Shown here piece by piece: positions 37,010 through 46,506 of a DNA stretch of 64,000 bases. The translations under genes and the position numbers were made by a program. Each line of letters opens with the position of its first letter. Position 1 is the first letter of the stretch. Under the pieces are notes generated by a model. That model was not told the DNA's origin, did not search any database, and worked only from the letters and a program-made list of their open reading frames with translations. The DNA is taken from assembly GCF_019449565.1 (NCBI RefSeq), contig NZ_JAGRPM010000030.1, positions 1 through 64,000 of the forward strand. Reading direction: 5' to 3'. The stretch comes from Rhodoblastus sp. (GTDB lineage Bacteria > Pseudomonadota > Alphaproteobacteria > Rhizobiales > Beijerinckiaceae).

Positions 37010-38434
37010 TCAGTTTTTCGCCACAAAGCAATTCCCGCCCTGGGCCTTGATAGCCGTACACATGGACTTGGCGCTTTCCTCGGTCAGACGGCCGACGCGG
37101 ACGCGATAGACAGTCTTGTCGCCGATCTTGGCCTGCACGAAGCTCGGGCGATGGCCCTGCAGCGCGCTGGAATATTTGGCCGAAAGCGAGTTCACCGCCG
37201 CGCGGGCCTCGGCTTCGCTCGGCGTTCCGGCGAGCTGGACGGCGAAGCCGCCGGCTTCGCCCGGCGCGTTCGCGGCGACCTTCACGGGCTGCTGCGGTTT
37301 GGCGGCGTCAGGTTTGGCGGCCTGCGGATGCGCCGGCGCCTTCAGGGCCGCCTCCGTGGTGGACGTGGCGCGCTCGGTCGTTTTCGGAGCGGGCGTCCGG
37401 GTCGAAGGCGCGGCGGCAGCGCTCGACGGCGGGGCGCCGGCGGCAAGCGACGGCAATGTGCGGGCGACCGGCGCCGGGGCGGCGGCGTTGTCGATGACTG
37501 TGCCATCGGCGCGCACCGAAACGGTCTTGACCTTCTTGGCCGTCGGGAAAATCGCGTCGGCGTGCTGCGGCTGGGCCGGAGCGCCGGTGGGCGAAGGCGG
37601 CGCGGGCGTATCCACGCCGGCCGCGCCGCCGACGACGCGGGCGTTCTTCACCGTCACGCCGAGATCGGCGGGCTGCTCGGAACTGCCGGCGACCTTGGAG
37701 ACATTGCCGTTGCTCTTGCGGTCGAACAGGGCCTGGCCAGCGGGCGCAGCGGCGTTGTCGGACGCGGCCGGCTTGACCTTGGCGGGGTCGCTGTCGGCCT
37801 GGATCGTGACCACGTCCTGATTGGCGGATTTTCCGCGCAACGCCAGCGTTCCGCCAATAGTGAGAACGCCGAGGCCGAGCACGGCGCCCATGCCGAGCAT
37901 CACCTTGCGCCGGAAGTCGGGCGGGGGCGGCGCGGAGGCCTGCTCTTCGAAAGCGGCGGGCCAGTCCTGCTGCCCCGAGGGCTGGGCCTGCGGCTCAGGC
38001 GCCCAGGCTGGCTCGGATTCCTGATAGGGTAGCGGCTCGGCCGCATAGGCCTCGGCCGGATGGCCATAGGCCTGCTGCGGCTGGGGCGCTTGCTGGGGCT
38101 GCGGCGCGTGCTGGGGCTGCGGCGCTTGCTGCTGATCCTCGAAATAAGGTTCGCGCAGGGAATAATGGCCAAAATCGCCCTCGGTCGCGGGAGCCGGATG
38201 CGACTGCTCGCGGCGAGCGTTATGGATTTCGGCTATCGCCGTCTGAGCGCGGAAAAGCGCCTCGAAGGGATCTTCCTTCTTGGCCATGCTCTCGCCGCCC
38301 ACGAGGCGCGCGAGCTCCGCCAGGGGATCGCCACCCTCCGGACGGGATTGAGACGCGGGCGCGGCGGCGCGCAGGCGACGTTCGAACTCGTCCAGATCGA
38401 CCTCCGGACGAAACTTGGCGGCAAACTCACCCAT
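37010..38434 (-). CDS. SPOR domain membrane protein
   Basis: 474 residues. The N-terminal cytoplasmic part has a Pro/Gln tract (repeats of PQPQQA); one helix near residues 155-180 (VMLGMGAVLGLGVLTIGGTL) is followed by an Ala/Pro-rich periplasmic linker and a C-terminal SPOR domain (about 395-474, GGFAVQLAGTPSEAEARAAV ... VYRVRVGRLTEESAKSMC). SPOR domains bind denuded peptidoglycan at the septum. ATG 38434 with GAGGG is preferred to TTG 38440. Confidence 0.9.
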   Translation of the reverse strand: MGEFAAKFRPEVDLDEFERRLRAAAPASQSRPEGGDPLAELARLVGGESMAKKEDPFEALFRAQTAIAEIHNARREQSHPAPATEGDFGHYSLREPYFEDQQQAPQPQHAPQPQQAPQPQQAYGHPAEAYAAEPLPYQESEPAWAPEPQAQPSGQQDWPAAFEEQASAPPPPDFRRKVMLGMGAVLGLGVLTIGGTLALRGKSANQDVVTIQADSDPAKVKPAASDNAAAPAGQALFDRKSNGNVSKVAGSSEQPADLGVTVKNARVVGGAAGVDTPAPPSPTGAPAQPQHADAIFPTAKKVKTVSVRADGTVIDNAAAPAPVARTLPSLAAGAPPSSAAAAPSTRTPAPKTTERATSTTEAALKAPAHPQAAKPDAAKPQQPVKVAANAPGEAGGFAVQLAGTPSEAEARAAVNSLSAKYSSALQGHRPSFVQAKIGDKTVYRVRVGRLTEESAKSMCTAIKAQGGNCFVAKN

Positions 38435-38503
38435 AGCCAACCCTCGCGATTAACACAAAGCGACGCGGAGGGAGCGCCCATCTCCAGAAGGGCTTACGCG
38501 CAA

Positions 38504-40282
38504 CTAGCGCATCTCGTCCGGCGCTTTAACACCAAGAACAGACAATCCTGACGCCAGTATATTGATTAACCCTGTCACGAGACCGAGCCTGGCGCAGGTC
38601 AAATCTCTACGATCTTGATTAACAAAGCGTAATTGCGGCTGATCTTTGCCGCGATTCCAGTGCGAATGAAAAAAACTCGCAACGTCATGCAGGTAAAAAG
38701 CCAGCCTATGCGGCTCATGCGCAGCGGCCGCGCTCTCTATAAGGCGCGGATATTGCGCCAATAATTTGATCAGCGCCAATTCGTGCTCATCGTCCAGCAA
38801 GGCGAGGTCGGCCGCCGCGAGGCGCTGCGGCGTCAGGTCGAGATCGGGGAAAGCGGCCAGGGCCTGTCGCAGAACGGAACAGGCGCGCGCATGGGCGTAC
38901 TGTACATAAAAGACCGGATTGTCCTTGGATTGCTCGATCACCTTGGCTAGGTCGAACTCCAGCGGCGCGTCATTCTTGCGATAGAGCATCATGAAGCGCA
39001 CGGCGTCCACGCCGACTTCGTCCACCACCTCGCGCAGGGTGACGAAATCGCCCGAGCGCTTGGACATCTTCACTGGCTCGCCGTCGCGCATCAGCTTGAC
39101 CATCTGGCACAGCTTGACGTCGAGCGAGACCCGGCCCTCGGACAGCGCCTGAACCGCCGCGCTCATGCGCTTGACATAGCCGCCATGGTCGGCGCCCCAG
39201 ACGTCCACCAGGACGTCATAGCCGCCCTCGATTTTCTTGCGGTGATAGGCGATGTCCGATGCGAAATAGGTGAAGGCGCCGTCGGACTTTTTCAAGGGGC
39301 GATCGACGTCGTCGCCAAAGGAGGTGGAGCGGAACAGGGTCTGCTCCCGATCTTCCCAATCATCGGGAAGCTGCCCCTTGGGCGGAGGCAAACGTCCTTC
39401 ATAAATCAAATCCTTGGCGCCTAAATCCTCAAGCGCTGCTTCAACATCGGACGGGCCTTTGGAGCTGTCGTGCAGGCTGCGCTCGGAGAAGAACACCTCA
39501 TGCGTGATATTGAGCGCGGCGAGATCGTCGCGGATCATCTCCATCATCGCGGCAATAGCCGCCTCGCGCACCGGCTCCAGCCATTCGCCTTCGGGCTTGT
39601 CGCGCAGGGAATCGCCGAATTTCTGCGCCAGAGCGGCGCCGACCGGCTTGAGATAATCGCCCGGATAGAGCCCGTCCGAAATGGTCACGTCCTCGCCGAG
39701 CGCCTCGCGATAGCGCATGAAGGCCGAGCGCGCGAGCACATCGACCTGGGCGCCGGCGTCATTGATGTAATATTCGCGCGTGACCTCCGAGCCGGAGAAC
39801 TCGATCAGGCTGGCGAGCGCGTCGCCGAACACCGCGCCGCGGCCATGGCCGACATGCATCGGCCCGGTCGGATTGGCGGAGACATATTCCACATTGACCT
39901 TTTTCGCGGCGACCCGACCTGAAGCGCCACGCCCGAAATCGCAGCCATCGACGATGATCTCGCGCAGGATGTCCGCGAAGACCCGCGTCTTGAGACGGAT
40001 ATTGAGAAAGCCCGGCCCTGCCACCTCGGCCTGATCGACGTCCGGCTCCTGTGTCAGCTCATAGGCCAGTTCAGCCGCGAGCTGGCGCGGGTTCGGGTAA
40101 AAAGCCTTGGCCTCCTTGGCGAACACCATGGCGGCGTTGCAGGCCAGATCGCCCATGCTCGCGTCGCGCGGCGGCTCGACGACAAAACGCGCCGGATCGA
40201 GGTTCTCCGGAAGGCGGCCCTCCTTGCCGAACCGTCCGAGAATGGCGGCGATGCGGTCATGGAATTCGGCGTAAACATTCAT
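38504..40282 (-). CDS. argS: Arginyl-tRNA synthetase
   Basis: 592-residue class I synthetase with HIGH-type motif [12 protein letters not shown] and KMSK-type loop [10 protein letters not shown], an N-terminal Add-1-like domain and a C-terminal anticodon-binding DALR domain ([20 protein letters not shown] ...). It charges tRNA-Arg. First gene of the argS-SPOR-nagZ-scpAB cluster. Confidence 0.97.
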   Translation of the reverse strand: MNVYAEFHDRIAAILGRFGKEGRLPENLDPARFVVEPPRDASMGDLACNAAMVFAKEAKAFYPNPRQLAAELAYELTQEPDVDQAEVAGPGFLNIRLKTRVFADILREIIVDGCDFGRGASGRVAAKKVNVEYVSANPTGPMHVGHGRGAVFGDALASLIEFSGSEVTREYYINDAGAQVDVLARSAFMRYREALGEDVTISDGLYPGDYLKPVGAALAQKFGDSLRDKPEGEWLEPVREAAIAAMMEMIRDDLAALNITHEVFFSERSLHDSSKGPSDVEAALEDLGAKDLIYEGRLPPPKGQLPDDWEDREQTLFRSTSFGDDVDRPLKKSDGAFTYFASDIAYHRKKIEGGYDVLVDVWGADHGGYVKRMSAAVQALSEGRVSLDVKLCQMVKLMRDGEPVKMSKRSGDFVTLREVVDEVGVDAVRFMMLYRKNDAPLEFDLAKVIEQSKDNPVFYVQYAHARACSVLRQALAAFPDLDLTPQRLAAADLALLDDEHELALIKLLAQYPRLIESAAAAHEPHRLAFYLHDVASFFHSHWNRGKDQPQLRFVNQDRRDLTCARLGLVTGLINILASGLSVLGVKAPDEMR

Positions 40283-40559
40283 CGGGCGGCCTCGGAAACG
40301 ACATTCGAGGCGGGGCTAACGCAATTCGTGGCGCGCGTCAAAGAATCCCGCTCATTTCAGCGGAACCTTTGCCGTCCGCTGACATTTATTAAAAGGCCCC
40401 CATATTAGGGAAAACGGCGCATTAAGCTTTCCGAAATGTGTCGGGCGCAGCCTCGTCGTTTACCGTAGGGCCACAAAAAAAGAACATCCCGGCTCGGCGG
40501 CGCAATTTTTGCGGGGCAAGCGCCAATCCAGGCGGAATGTTTCAATTGAGGACCGGCCC
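40283..40559. other. Divergent spacer between argS and patatin-like gene
   Basis: 277 bases holding both divergent promoters. AT-richer patches near 40383-40405 (TTTATTAAAAG...ATATTAGG) are the likeliest promoter core. No gene is seen. Confidence 0.35.
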
Positions 40560-41585
40560 ATGTTCGGTTTTAATTGGAAGACGTTCGAAAAATCCGGCGA
40601 AAGCTTCTCGGCGGCCAGCGGCGGCGGAGCAGCGACGACGCGAAGACGCCCGCGCATAGGCCTGGCGCTCGGCTCCGGCGCGGCGCGCGGCTGGTCCCAT
40701 ATCGGCGTTTTGCAGGAGCTTGAGGCGCGCGGCGTCCCCATAGACGTCATCGCCGGGGCCTCCATCGGCGCGGTGGTCGGCGGCTGCTTTTCGGCGGGCC
40801 GCCTCTCCGCGCTCGAAGCTTTCGCCCGCTCGCTGACCAAGCGCCGGGTGTTCTCCTTGATGGACCTGTCCTTTTCCGGCGTGGGCATGATTTCAGGCGG
40901 CAAGCTGCGCGACGAGCTTTCGCGCGAGTTGGAAGGCCGGCGGATCGAGAACCTGCCGATTGTCTTCGGCGCCGTCGCCACGGAAATCGGAGCCGGCCAC
41001 GAGGTCTGGCTGCGCCGGGGCGACCTTGTCTCGGCCATCCGCGCCTCCTACGCCATGCCCGGCGTGTTCGAGCCGCTTTGCATCGACAATCGCTGGCTGT
41101 TCGACGGGGCGCTGGTCAATCCGGTGCCGGTGACCCTGTGCCGGGCGCTTGGCGCGGAACTGGTGATCGCCGTGAATCTGGTCGGCGATTCCGCCTATCG
41201 CGGCTCCCTGATCGCGGACGCCGCCGGCATGACCCCGGAACACAAGGAAAGCGCCGAGCCTGCCCCCCTGCCCAAACATGCATCGGAAGCGCGGCAATTG
41301 CACCGTCAGTTCGGGCGCCGCGCCAATGGCGCGCCGGGCATGGCCGCCGCCATGCTGGACGCCTTCAACATCACGCAGGACAGGATCGCGCGGTCGCGGC
41401 TCGCGGGCGACCCGCCGGACGTGCTGATCAGCGCGCGCCTGTCGAAGATCGGATTTTTCGACTTTCACCGCGCCGACGAATTGATCACGTTGGGACGCGA
41501 AGCGGCGCGGCGAGCCCTGAACGACATCGAGGACGTCGCGGCGCTGGAGCACCAGAGCCGCGAACCCGCCAAAACAACGCCCTGA
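40560..41585 (+). CDS. Patatin-like phospholipase family protein (RssA-like)
   Basis: 341 residues with the oxyanion loop GSGAARGWSHIGVL, nucleophile serine in IAGASIGAVVGG (GxSxG) and catalytic Asp in WLFDGALVNPVPV, giving the patatin Ser-Asp dyad. No signal peptide, so cytoplasmic or membrane-associated. ATG 40560 fits the homologue start; the open frame extends 17 codons further upstream without support. Confidence 0.9.
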   Translation: MFGFNWKTFEKSGESFSAASGGGAATTRRRPRIGLALGSGAARGWSHIGVLQELEARGVPIDVIAGASIGAVVGGCFSAGRLSALEAFARSLTKRRVFSLMDLSFSGVGMISGGKLRDELSRELEGRRIENLPIVFGAVATEIGAGHEVWLRRGDLVSAIRASYAMPGVFEPLCIDNRWLFDGALVNPVPVTLCRALGAELVIAVNLVGDSAYRGSLIADAAGMTPEHKESAEPAPLPKHASEARQLHRQFGRRANGAPGMAAAMLDAFNITQDRIARSRLAGDPPDVLISARLSKIGFFDFHRADELITLGREAARRALNDIEDVAALEHQSREPAKTTP

Positions 41586-41618
41586 GCGCCGCCCGCCTCT
41601 CGCGAGGCGGCGTCGCGA

Positions 41619-42050
41619 TCAGGCGGTCGCGATATATTCACGCATGGCGCGATGTTCGGATTCGATCGCGTCCAGCCGATGTTTGACGACGTCGCCGATC
41701 GAGACGACCCCCGCGAGCCGGCCATTGTGAATCACCGGCAGATGGCGGAAGCGGCCTGCGGTCATCTGCTCCATGACCGAGTCGATCGCCTCGTCCATGC
41801 GGGCGGTGACCACCTTGCTGGTCATGAATTTGGACACGGAGTCCTGCAGGACGGCGACGCCATGGCGGCCGACCGCGCGAACGATGTCGCGCTCTGACAA
41901 GATACCAAGCACTTCGCCGTCGCCGCCGGTGACAATCACCGCGCCGATGCCTTTTTCGGCAAGAATGGCGGCGGCTTCCTGCATCGTCCGATGCGGCTGA
42001 ATTGTGGTCACGTCGTGACCCTTGCTGGCGAGAATGATTGCGACGCTCAT
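41619..42050 (-). CDS. CBS domain pair protein
   Basis: 143 residues containing two tandem CBS motifs: TIQPHRTMQEAAAILAEKGI / GAVIVTGG..GILSERDIVR and DSVSKFMTSKVVTARMDEAI / RHLPVIHNGRLAGVVSIGDV. CBS pairs bind adenosine nucleotides and act as regulators. The ATG has GGAGGAT upstream. Single-domain family member next to the rhomboid gene. Confidence 0.92.
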   Translation of the reverse strand: MSVAIILASKGHDVTTIQPHRTMQEAAAILAEKGIGAVIVTGGDGEVLGILSERDIVRAVGRHGVAVLQDSVSKFMTSKVVTARMDEAIDSVMEQMTAGRFRHLPVIHNGRLAGVVSIGDVVKHRLDAIESEHRAMREYIATA

Positions 42051-42139
42051 GGATATCCTCCGGAATGGTGCGGGTTTATTCCCGTCTTTCCCGCAAGGAT
42101 GCTCCGGTTCGCCGTCAAGCGCAAGCGAAGGCTGGGCGC

Positions 42140-42922
42140 TCAGCTCTTGCGCCTTTGGTCGAACAGCGGCGCGAGCAGCACGCCGGCGAGGAAGCCGCCG
42201 ATATGGGCTTCCCAGGCGATCGGCGCCTGCGAGACTCCGAAGCTCTGCGCGCCAAGGCCGACCAGGAGGTTGGAGACAAACCAGAACACCACGAAAGCCA
42301 GCGCCTGCCGGTTCGCCAGCATGGCGCGGAAGGAAGCGAGCGGCGGCGGCTCCGGCGGCGCATCGGTATCCGGGCGGGCGAAGCCTCCGGGTTGGAACAC
42401 GAAGCGCGCCGCCGCGCCCATATAGGCCGAGATCGCGGCGGAGGCGCCCACCATCGGCGTCGCTTCGGTCAGATGCAAAGCGAGATAGACGCCCGCCCCT
42501 GCGACGGCGCCGGCCACGCCCAGCAGCAGGAAATTGGCCGAACCGAAGCGCCGGGCCACCGGCGAGCCGAAGGCGGCCAGCCAGACGCAATTGAAAATCA
42601 GATGAGTCTTGTCGCCATGCAGGAAGGCGTAGGACAGCGGCGTCATCCAGACCTGGTTCGGGGGGGCGTAGGTCAGGAAGAACTGGCCGATCTGGGCGTC
42701 GAGCTCGGACTCGCGGGCAAGCTGGGTGAGGTGATCCAGCACGGCGCGCTGATCGATAAGAAAGCCGAACCGCGCCGGCACGAAGCCATAGGTCGCCACG
42801 ATCCCGACATCGGCTTCCGGCGACAGCAGCGCGCGGGCGATGTGGATCAGGATCAGGACAGCGAGAAGAATGACGACGACGAAGGGAATATTGAAGATCG
42901 GCTCGCGGGCGCGTTCGCGCAT
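42140..42922 (-). CDS. Rhomboid family intramembrane serine protease
   Basis: 260 residues with several membrane helices. Nucleophile Ser lies in VGASAAISAYMG (GxSx, here with Ala where Gly is common after the Ser), the catalytic His in WEAHIGGFLAGVLL, and the L1-type HGDKTHLIFNCVWL is present. Rhomboids cleave membrane helices. ATG 42922 is chosen; a longer frame runs through the hairpin at 42957-42982 and was rejected. Confidence 0.88.
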   Translation of the reverse strand: MRERAREPIFNIPFVVVILLAVLILIHIARALLSPEADVGIVATYGFVPARFGFLIDQRAVLDHLTQLARESELDAQIGQFFLTYAPPNQVWMTPLSYAFLHGDKTHLIFNCVWLAAFGSPVARRFGSANFLLLGVAGAVAGAGVYLALHLTEATPMVGASAAISAYMGAAARFVFQPGGFARPDTDAPPEPPPLASFRAMLANRQALAFVVFWFVSNLLVGLGAQSFGVSQAPIAWEAHIGGFLAGVLLAPLFDQRRKS

Positions 42923-43353
42923 CTCGGAATGGTTCCCTTCTCGCGGCAAACAGAAAGGGGAGAGCTGGAGCGAGCTCTCCCCTTCTGCGACGGCGTTAAC
43001 CGTCATGCTTGTGCGGCGTGCTTGCGGTCTCGTCCGCGATCCCGGCGCTTCGACTTCCGCCTCTCCCGAGCAAGAGCGCGGCGGCGTCGAAATTGGCCAG
43101 AAACCAAGCGTAGGCGTTTAGCTCGAACGTCGCGTCACCCGGGTCGCTTATCCGCCGCCGCGTCGTTCGCATGAGAATATATTGCCAAAGTCCTAACGTC
43201 TTTGCAACATGAGCAATTCATTAAGCTTAACGGCGGCCGGGGAAAGCGCGGCCCCGGCCCGAACTTCGCACTGTCGGGAAAGACAACGGTCGTAACCGGG
43301 ATTCCGGCCAGCAATCGATCACAATCGACCCAAAAAAGAACAAGGGCGAAAAA
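42923..43353. other. Divergent spacer with two hairpins
   Basis: 431 bases between the rhomboid gene (minus) and the PAS gene (plus). It contains the 42957-42982 hairpin and a second stem GGCCGGGG / CCCCGGCC (43235-43242 / 43252-43259). A short AT-rich stretch near 43170-43230 could hold promoters. Small open frames here look like shadows. Confidence 0.4.
42957..42982 (-). terminator. Very stable hairpin in the rhomboid leader
   Basis: Ten-base perfect arms GGGGAGAGCT (42957-42966) and AGCTCTCCCC (42973-42982) can extend by two A-T pairs. On the minus strand TTTCTGTTTG follows, so it resembles an intrinsic terminator or attenuator placed 34 bases upstream of the rhomboid start codon. Confidence 0.55.
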
Positions 43354-43974
43354 ATGAGACAGGCGGCCACGCAAGAGCTCTATAGCTACTGGAACCGGCT
43401 GCGCGGCGCGCGCCTGTCGCCGGAGCGCGAGGAAATCGACCCCTCGGCCATCCGGCATATCCTCGCCGACACCATGATCCTCGAAGTGGACGACGCGCGC
43501 CAGTTCCCGGTCCGCATCTCCGGCACGCGGCTCAATGCGTTGTTTCTCGACGAACAGAAGGGTCGCTCGTTTGTCGATTTGTTTGCGCCCGGAGACAGGC
43601 TGGCGGCGCGGGAGATGATTTCCGCGGTCATCGACGGGGTGCGTCCTGTCGTCGCAGGCCTCACCGCAGAGCCCGATGACGCGCGCGCCATCCATCTCGA
43701 ACTCTTGCTGCTGCCGCTCCGCCACCACGGCAAAACGCACGCCCGCGTGCTGGGCATGCTGACTCCAACCGCTCTCCCCGCCTGGTTCGGCCTGCGCCGA
43801 GTCAACTGTCTCGGACTCTCGGCCATGCGCTTCGTCGGCGATGAGCAGGCCGCCATGCCGACCATGCTCGCGAAACGCGAGGGCGGCGACGAATTTCGGC
43901 CAAGCGATCTCGCCCGCCGCCCCAAGGCGCGGCGCCATTCCTTCTTTCTCATCCCCGGCGGACGCGAGGATTGA
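43354..43974 (+). CDS. PAS domain protein (PAS_5 / DUF family PF07310-like)
   Basis: 206 residues with the PAS_5 pattern of alphaproteobacteria: YSYWNRLRGARLSPEREEID, PSAIRHILADTMILEVDD, FPVRISGTRLNALFLDEQKG and FVDLFAPGDR. These soluble proteins are common near PilZ genes in this class; their ligand is unknown. GGGCGAAAAA precedes the ATG. The next gene encodes PilZ domains. Confidence 0.85.
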   Translation: MRQAATQELYSYWNRLRGARLSPEREEIDPSAIRHILADTMILEVDDARQFPVRISGTRLNALFLDEQKGRSFVDLFAPGDRLAAREMISAVIDGVRPVVAGLTAEPDDARAIHLELLLLPLRHHGKTHARVLGMLTPTALPAWFGLRRVNCLGLSAMRFVGDEQAAMPTMLAKREGGDEFRPSDLARRPKARRHSFFLIPGGRED

Positions 43975-44093
43975 AGCTTGCGCGAAGCTTGGCGCCGAGC
44001 CGAGGATTAATTCCGAAAGCTCGGCAGTAACAATGAATTAACAGGCTGGATCCTATAGTTACCGGCAACATTAGCGACAGTCCGGTCAGCCCT

Positions 44094-44699
44094 ATGCAAT
44101 TACAGCGGAAATTGAGCGCCAAGCCGCAGGAGCGCCGCCGACATGCGCGGGTGAAACTTGCGCTGCTCGGACGCTACATGCTCGAGGACCGCCGCGAGTT
44201 TCCCTGCCAGACCATTGATATTTCCGTTGGCGGCCTGGCCCTCACTGCGCCCGTCGCCGGCGCCGTGGGCGAACGGGTCGTGGCCTATTTCGACGCCCTC
44301 GGCCGCATCGAAGGCGTGATCGTCCGCCAGTTCGAACATGGCTTCGCCATGACGGCGCTGCTTCCGTCCGCCAAGCGCGAGAAGCTGGTCAACCAGCTGA
44401 CCTGGCTGATCAACCGCAAGACGCTTGGCCTGCCCGAGGACCGCCGCCACGAGCGCATCGTGCCCAAGGAAGTCAATACGGTTATCCGCCTCGGCGACAA
44501 GACCTCCTTCCCCGCGAAAATCGTCGATATTTCCGTTTCGGGCGCGGCCGTCACCTGCGCCAAACAGGGCCGCATGGGCGCCATGATCCAGATCGGCCGC
44601 CGTCGCGCCCGGATTGTGCGCGTGTTTGATCACGGCATGGCGCTGGAATTCGCGCTCCCGCTGTCGTTCGACCAGTTCGACGAAAACGTCATTTTGTGA
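44094..44699 (+). CDS. Protein with two PilZ domains
   Basis: 201 residues with two PilZ repeats. The first has RRRHARVK and DISVGGLALT; the second has DRRHERIV and DISVSGAAVT. PilZ uses RxxxR and [D/N]xSxxG to bind cyclic di-GMP. Domain 1 keeps the canonical motif, while domain 2 has SVSGA with one Gly replaced. A diguanylate signal readout is likely, target unknown. Confidence 0.88.
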   Translation: MQLQRKLSAKPQERRRHARVKLALLGRYMLEDRREFPCQTIDISVGGLALTAPVAGAVGERVVAYFDALGRIEGVIVRQFEHGFAMTALLPSAKREKLVNQLTWLINRKTLGLPEDRRHERIVPKEVNTVIRLGDKTSFPAKIVDISVSGAAVTCAKQGRMGAMIQIGRRRARIVRVFDHGMALEFALPLSFDQFDENVIL

Positions 44700-44765
44700 C
44701 AAAACGGTGCGGGACTTCGCCCGCGCCTATGCTGTGAGCGCGCGAACGCCCGCGCCTTCGCCGAC

Positions 44766-45296
44766 TTAGTCGATCTTCACGAGCCCCGCGGCATAGCGGC
44801 GGCCATTCTCGACATAATGCCGCGCGCTCTTCAGCAGCCGCTCCGTCGCGGAAGGGTCGATCTGCTTCACGACCTTTGCCGGCGCGCCGACGATCAATGA
44901 ATAATCGGGAAACTCCTTGCCCTCCGGGACCAGCGCATTGGCCCCGACGATGCAGAACTTGCCGATCTTGGCGTTGTTCATGATGGTCGCGCCCATGCCG
45001 ATCAGGCTGCCCTCCCCGATCGCGCAGCCATGCAGGATGACCGCATGGCCGATGGTGACGTCCGGGCCGATCGTCAGCGGGCAGCCCATGTCCGTGTGCA
45101 GCACCGACAGATCCTGGACATTGCTCCGCGCGCCGACGTCGATCCATTCATTATCGCCGCGCAGGGTCGCGCCGAACCAGACATTGGCGTCCTCATGCAG
45201 GCGCACCCGGCCGATCAGATTGGCGTCTGGCGCGACGAAATAGCGGCCTTCGGGCGGCAGTTCCGGCGAAACGCCGTCGAGCGAATAAAGACTCAT
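44766..45296 (-). CDS. Gamma-carbonic anhydrase family protein
   Basis: 176 residues of left-handed beta-helix hexapeptide repeats: PDANLIGRVRLHEDANVWFG, DNEWIDVGARSNVQDLSVLH, TIGHAVILHGCAIGEGSLIG. The zinc-ligand histidines of Cam/YrdA-type proteins fit the His in LHTD, IGHAV and LHGC. Enzymatic activity varies in this family. Confidence 0.9.
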   Translation of the reverse strand: MSLYSLDGVSPELPPEGRYFVAPDANLIGRVRLHEDANVWFGATLRGDNEWIDVGARSNVQDLSVLHTDMGCPLTIGPDVTIGHAVILHGCAIGEGSLIGMGATIMNNAKIGKFCIVGANALVPEGKEFPDYSLIVGAPAKVVKQIDPSATERLLKSARHYVENGRRYAAGLVKID

Positions 45297-45382
45297 CGAT
45301 CAAGACTCCCTTGCCAAGCGCAAGATAATCGGCTCCAAGATAAAGGGCTAAATCCAAAAAGCCCGCGCTTTTTCTTCCGCCT

Positions 45383-46054
45383 TTGGGCTGCCCCTACCGC
45401 ACGATCCGCTTGCGCAAAACTCTTCTCATTCTCGGGCTCGCGCCCAGCGTCCTGATGATCGTCGGCCTCGCGGTCTGGCGCTTCTGGCCTGCGCCGCCGC
45501 CCTCCGAGACGCTGACCTTCGACATCGGCGGCCAGCGCCTGCGCTTCGCCTCGCCCTATGTCCGCCTGCCGGAAACCATCGAGCCGGACCGCGTCGATCT
45601 GGTGGTGCGGGCGCCGGATTTCGCGCCCGCCGCCGCGACTCCTGCCCGCCTGCCCGCCGCCGGCGAAGTCGACGACAAGGGCCGCACGCAGATTTTCCTC
45701 ACCCTGACCCCCGCCCCGAAACTCGACCGGAACGCCCCGCCCGCCGAACGCTATGCGCCTTTTCTCGCCCCCGAGGCGCAGGTGACAGAAGGTGGCCTGC
45801 TGCGCCGTCGCTTCGAGGACAATTCGCCCTATGCCGGCGAAGAACTTTATCTGTCGCCGCCGGATGGCGAGGTTTTTTTCGCCCGCTGCCAGCGCCCGCG
45901 CATTCCCTCCGACGGTCTGCCCGACGCCTGCCTCAGCGAATTTGGCGCCGACGGCCTCATGATCCAGATGCGCTTCGACCCGGTCTGGCTGGCCGATTGG
46001 CAGCATCTGCGCGCCAACGCTCTGCAATTGGCGCATTCGGCCAAAGCGCCTTAA
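45383..46054 (+). CDS. Membrane-anchored protein of unknown function
   Basis: About 223 residues with one N-terminal helix (TLLILGLAPSVLMIVGLAVW) and a periplasmic remainder rich in Pro. It contains FDIGGQRLRFASPYVRLPE and EVFFARCQRPRIPSDGLPDA. I do not recognise it. The start is uncertain: TTG 45383 or TTG 45410, without a clear Shine-Dalgarno. Confidence 0.65.
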   Translation: MGCPYRTIRLRKTLLILGLAPSVLMIVGLAVWRFWPAPPPSETLTFDIGGQRLRFASPYVRLPETIEPDRVDLVVRAPDFAPAAATPARLPAAGEVDDKGRTQIFLTLTPAPKLDRNAPPAERYAPFLAPEAQVTEGGLLRRRFEDNSPYAGEELYLSPPDGEVFFARCQRPRIPSDGLPDACLSEFGADGLMIQMRFDPVWLADWQHLRANALQLAHSAKAP

Positions 46055-46055
46055 T

Positions 46056-46499
46056 TCATTTCGCCAATTTGGCGCCCGCCTTGCGCGCAAAGTCGTGCGC
46101 CGTGCGAGCCTGGCACAGCGCCGCGAAAGATTGATACATCGAGCCGGAATTGCCTTCCGCTATCCTGTCGCAGCGCTTGAGCGCTGCACCATAGGCTTTC
46201 TTGAGGGGCGGCCGGGCCTTCGGCAGGAACAGAGCCTCGCATTTGCCGCGCACCATGTCGCTCAGGGCGTTGTCGGCCGATGAGCCGAGCTGGCAGAGCT
46301 GGAGCCGCCGATAGGCCGTCAGGCAATCCGGCGCGGCGGCGATGGCCTGCTCGACCGCGGCCACATAGCTGCTCGCTTTGGCGGCCGCCTCGTCACTGAC
46401 CGGGCAAGCCGCTTCGGCCAAGGCTGGCCCGGTGGTGGCTGGCCCTGTTGAGGCGAGCGCCGCAGCCAGAACGAACAGCCGGAACGCCGCGCCCCTCAC
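46056..46499 (-). CDS. Secreted protein of unknown function (147 aa)
   Basis: A signal peptide (LFVLAAALASTGPATTGPAL, cleavage near ALAEA) precedes a helical mature chain with five to six cysteines (CPVSDE, DCLTAYRRLQLC, GKCEAL, KRCDRI, LCQART) that could form disulfides. No family recognised. The end nearly abuts the convergent upstream ORF at 46054. Confidence 0.65.
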   Translation of the reverse strand: MRGAAFRLFVLAAALASTGPATTGPALAEAACPVSDEAAAKASSYVAAVEQAIAAAPDCLTAYRRLQLCQLGSSADNALSDMVRGKCEALFLPKARPPLKKAYGAALKRCDRIAEGNSGSMYQSFAALCQARTAHDFARKAGAKLAK

Positions 46500-46506
46500 G
46501 GCTTTC

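Noticed and set aside
35915..38032. 705-aa plus-strand frame opposite nagZ and SPOR
   Set aside because: Antisense shadow with Arg/Gly-rich runs; it spans two real genes on the other strand.
43012..43121. Small plus-strand frame in the rhomboid-PAS gap
   Set aside because: No Shine-Dalgarno, Arg/Ser-rich composition, overlaps the hairpin region.
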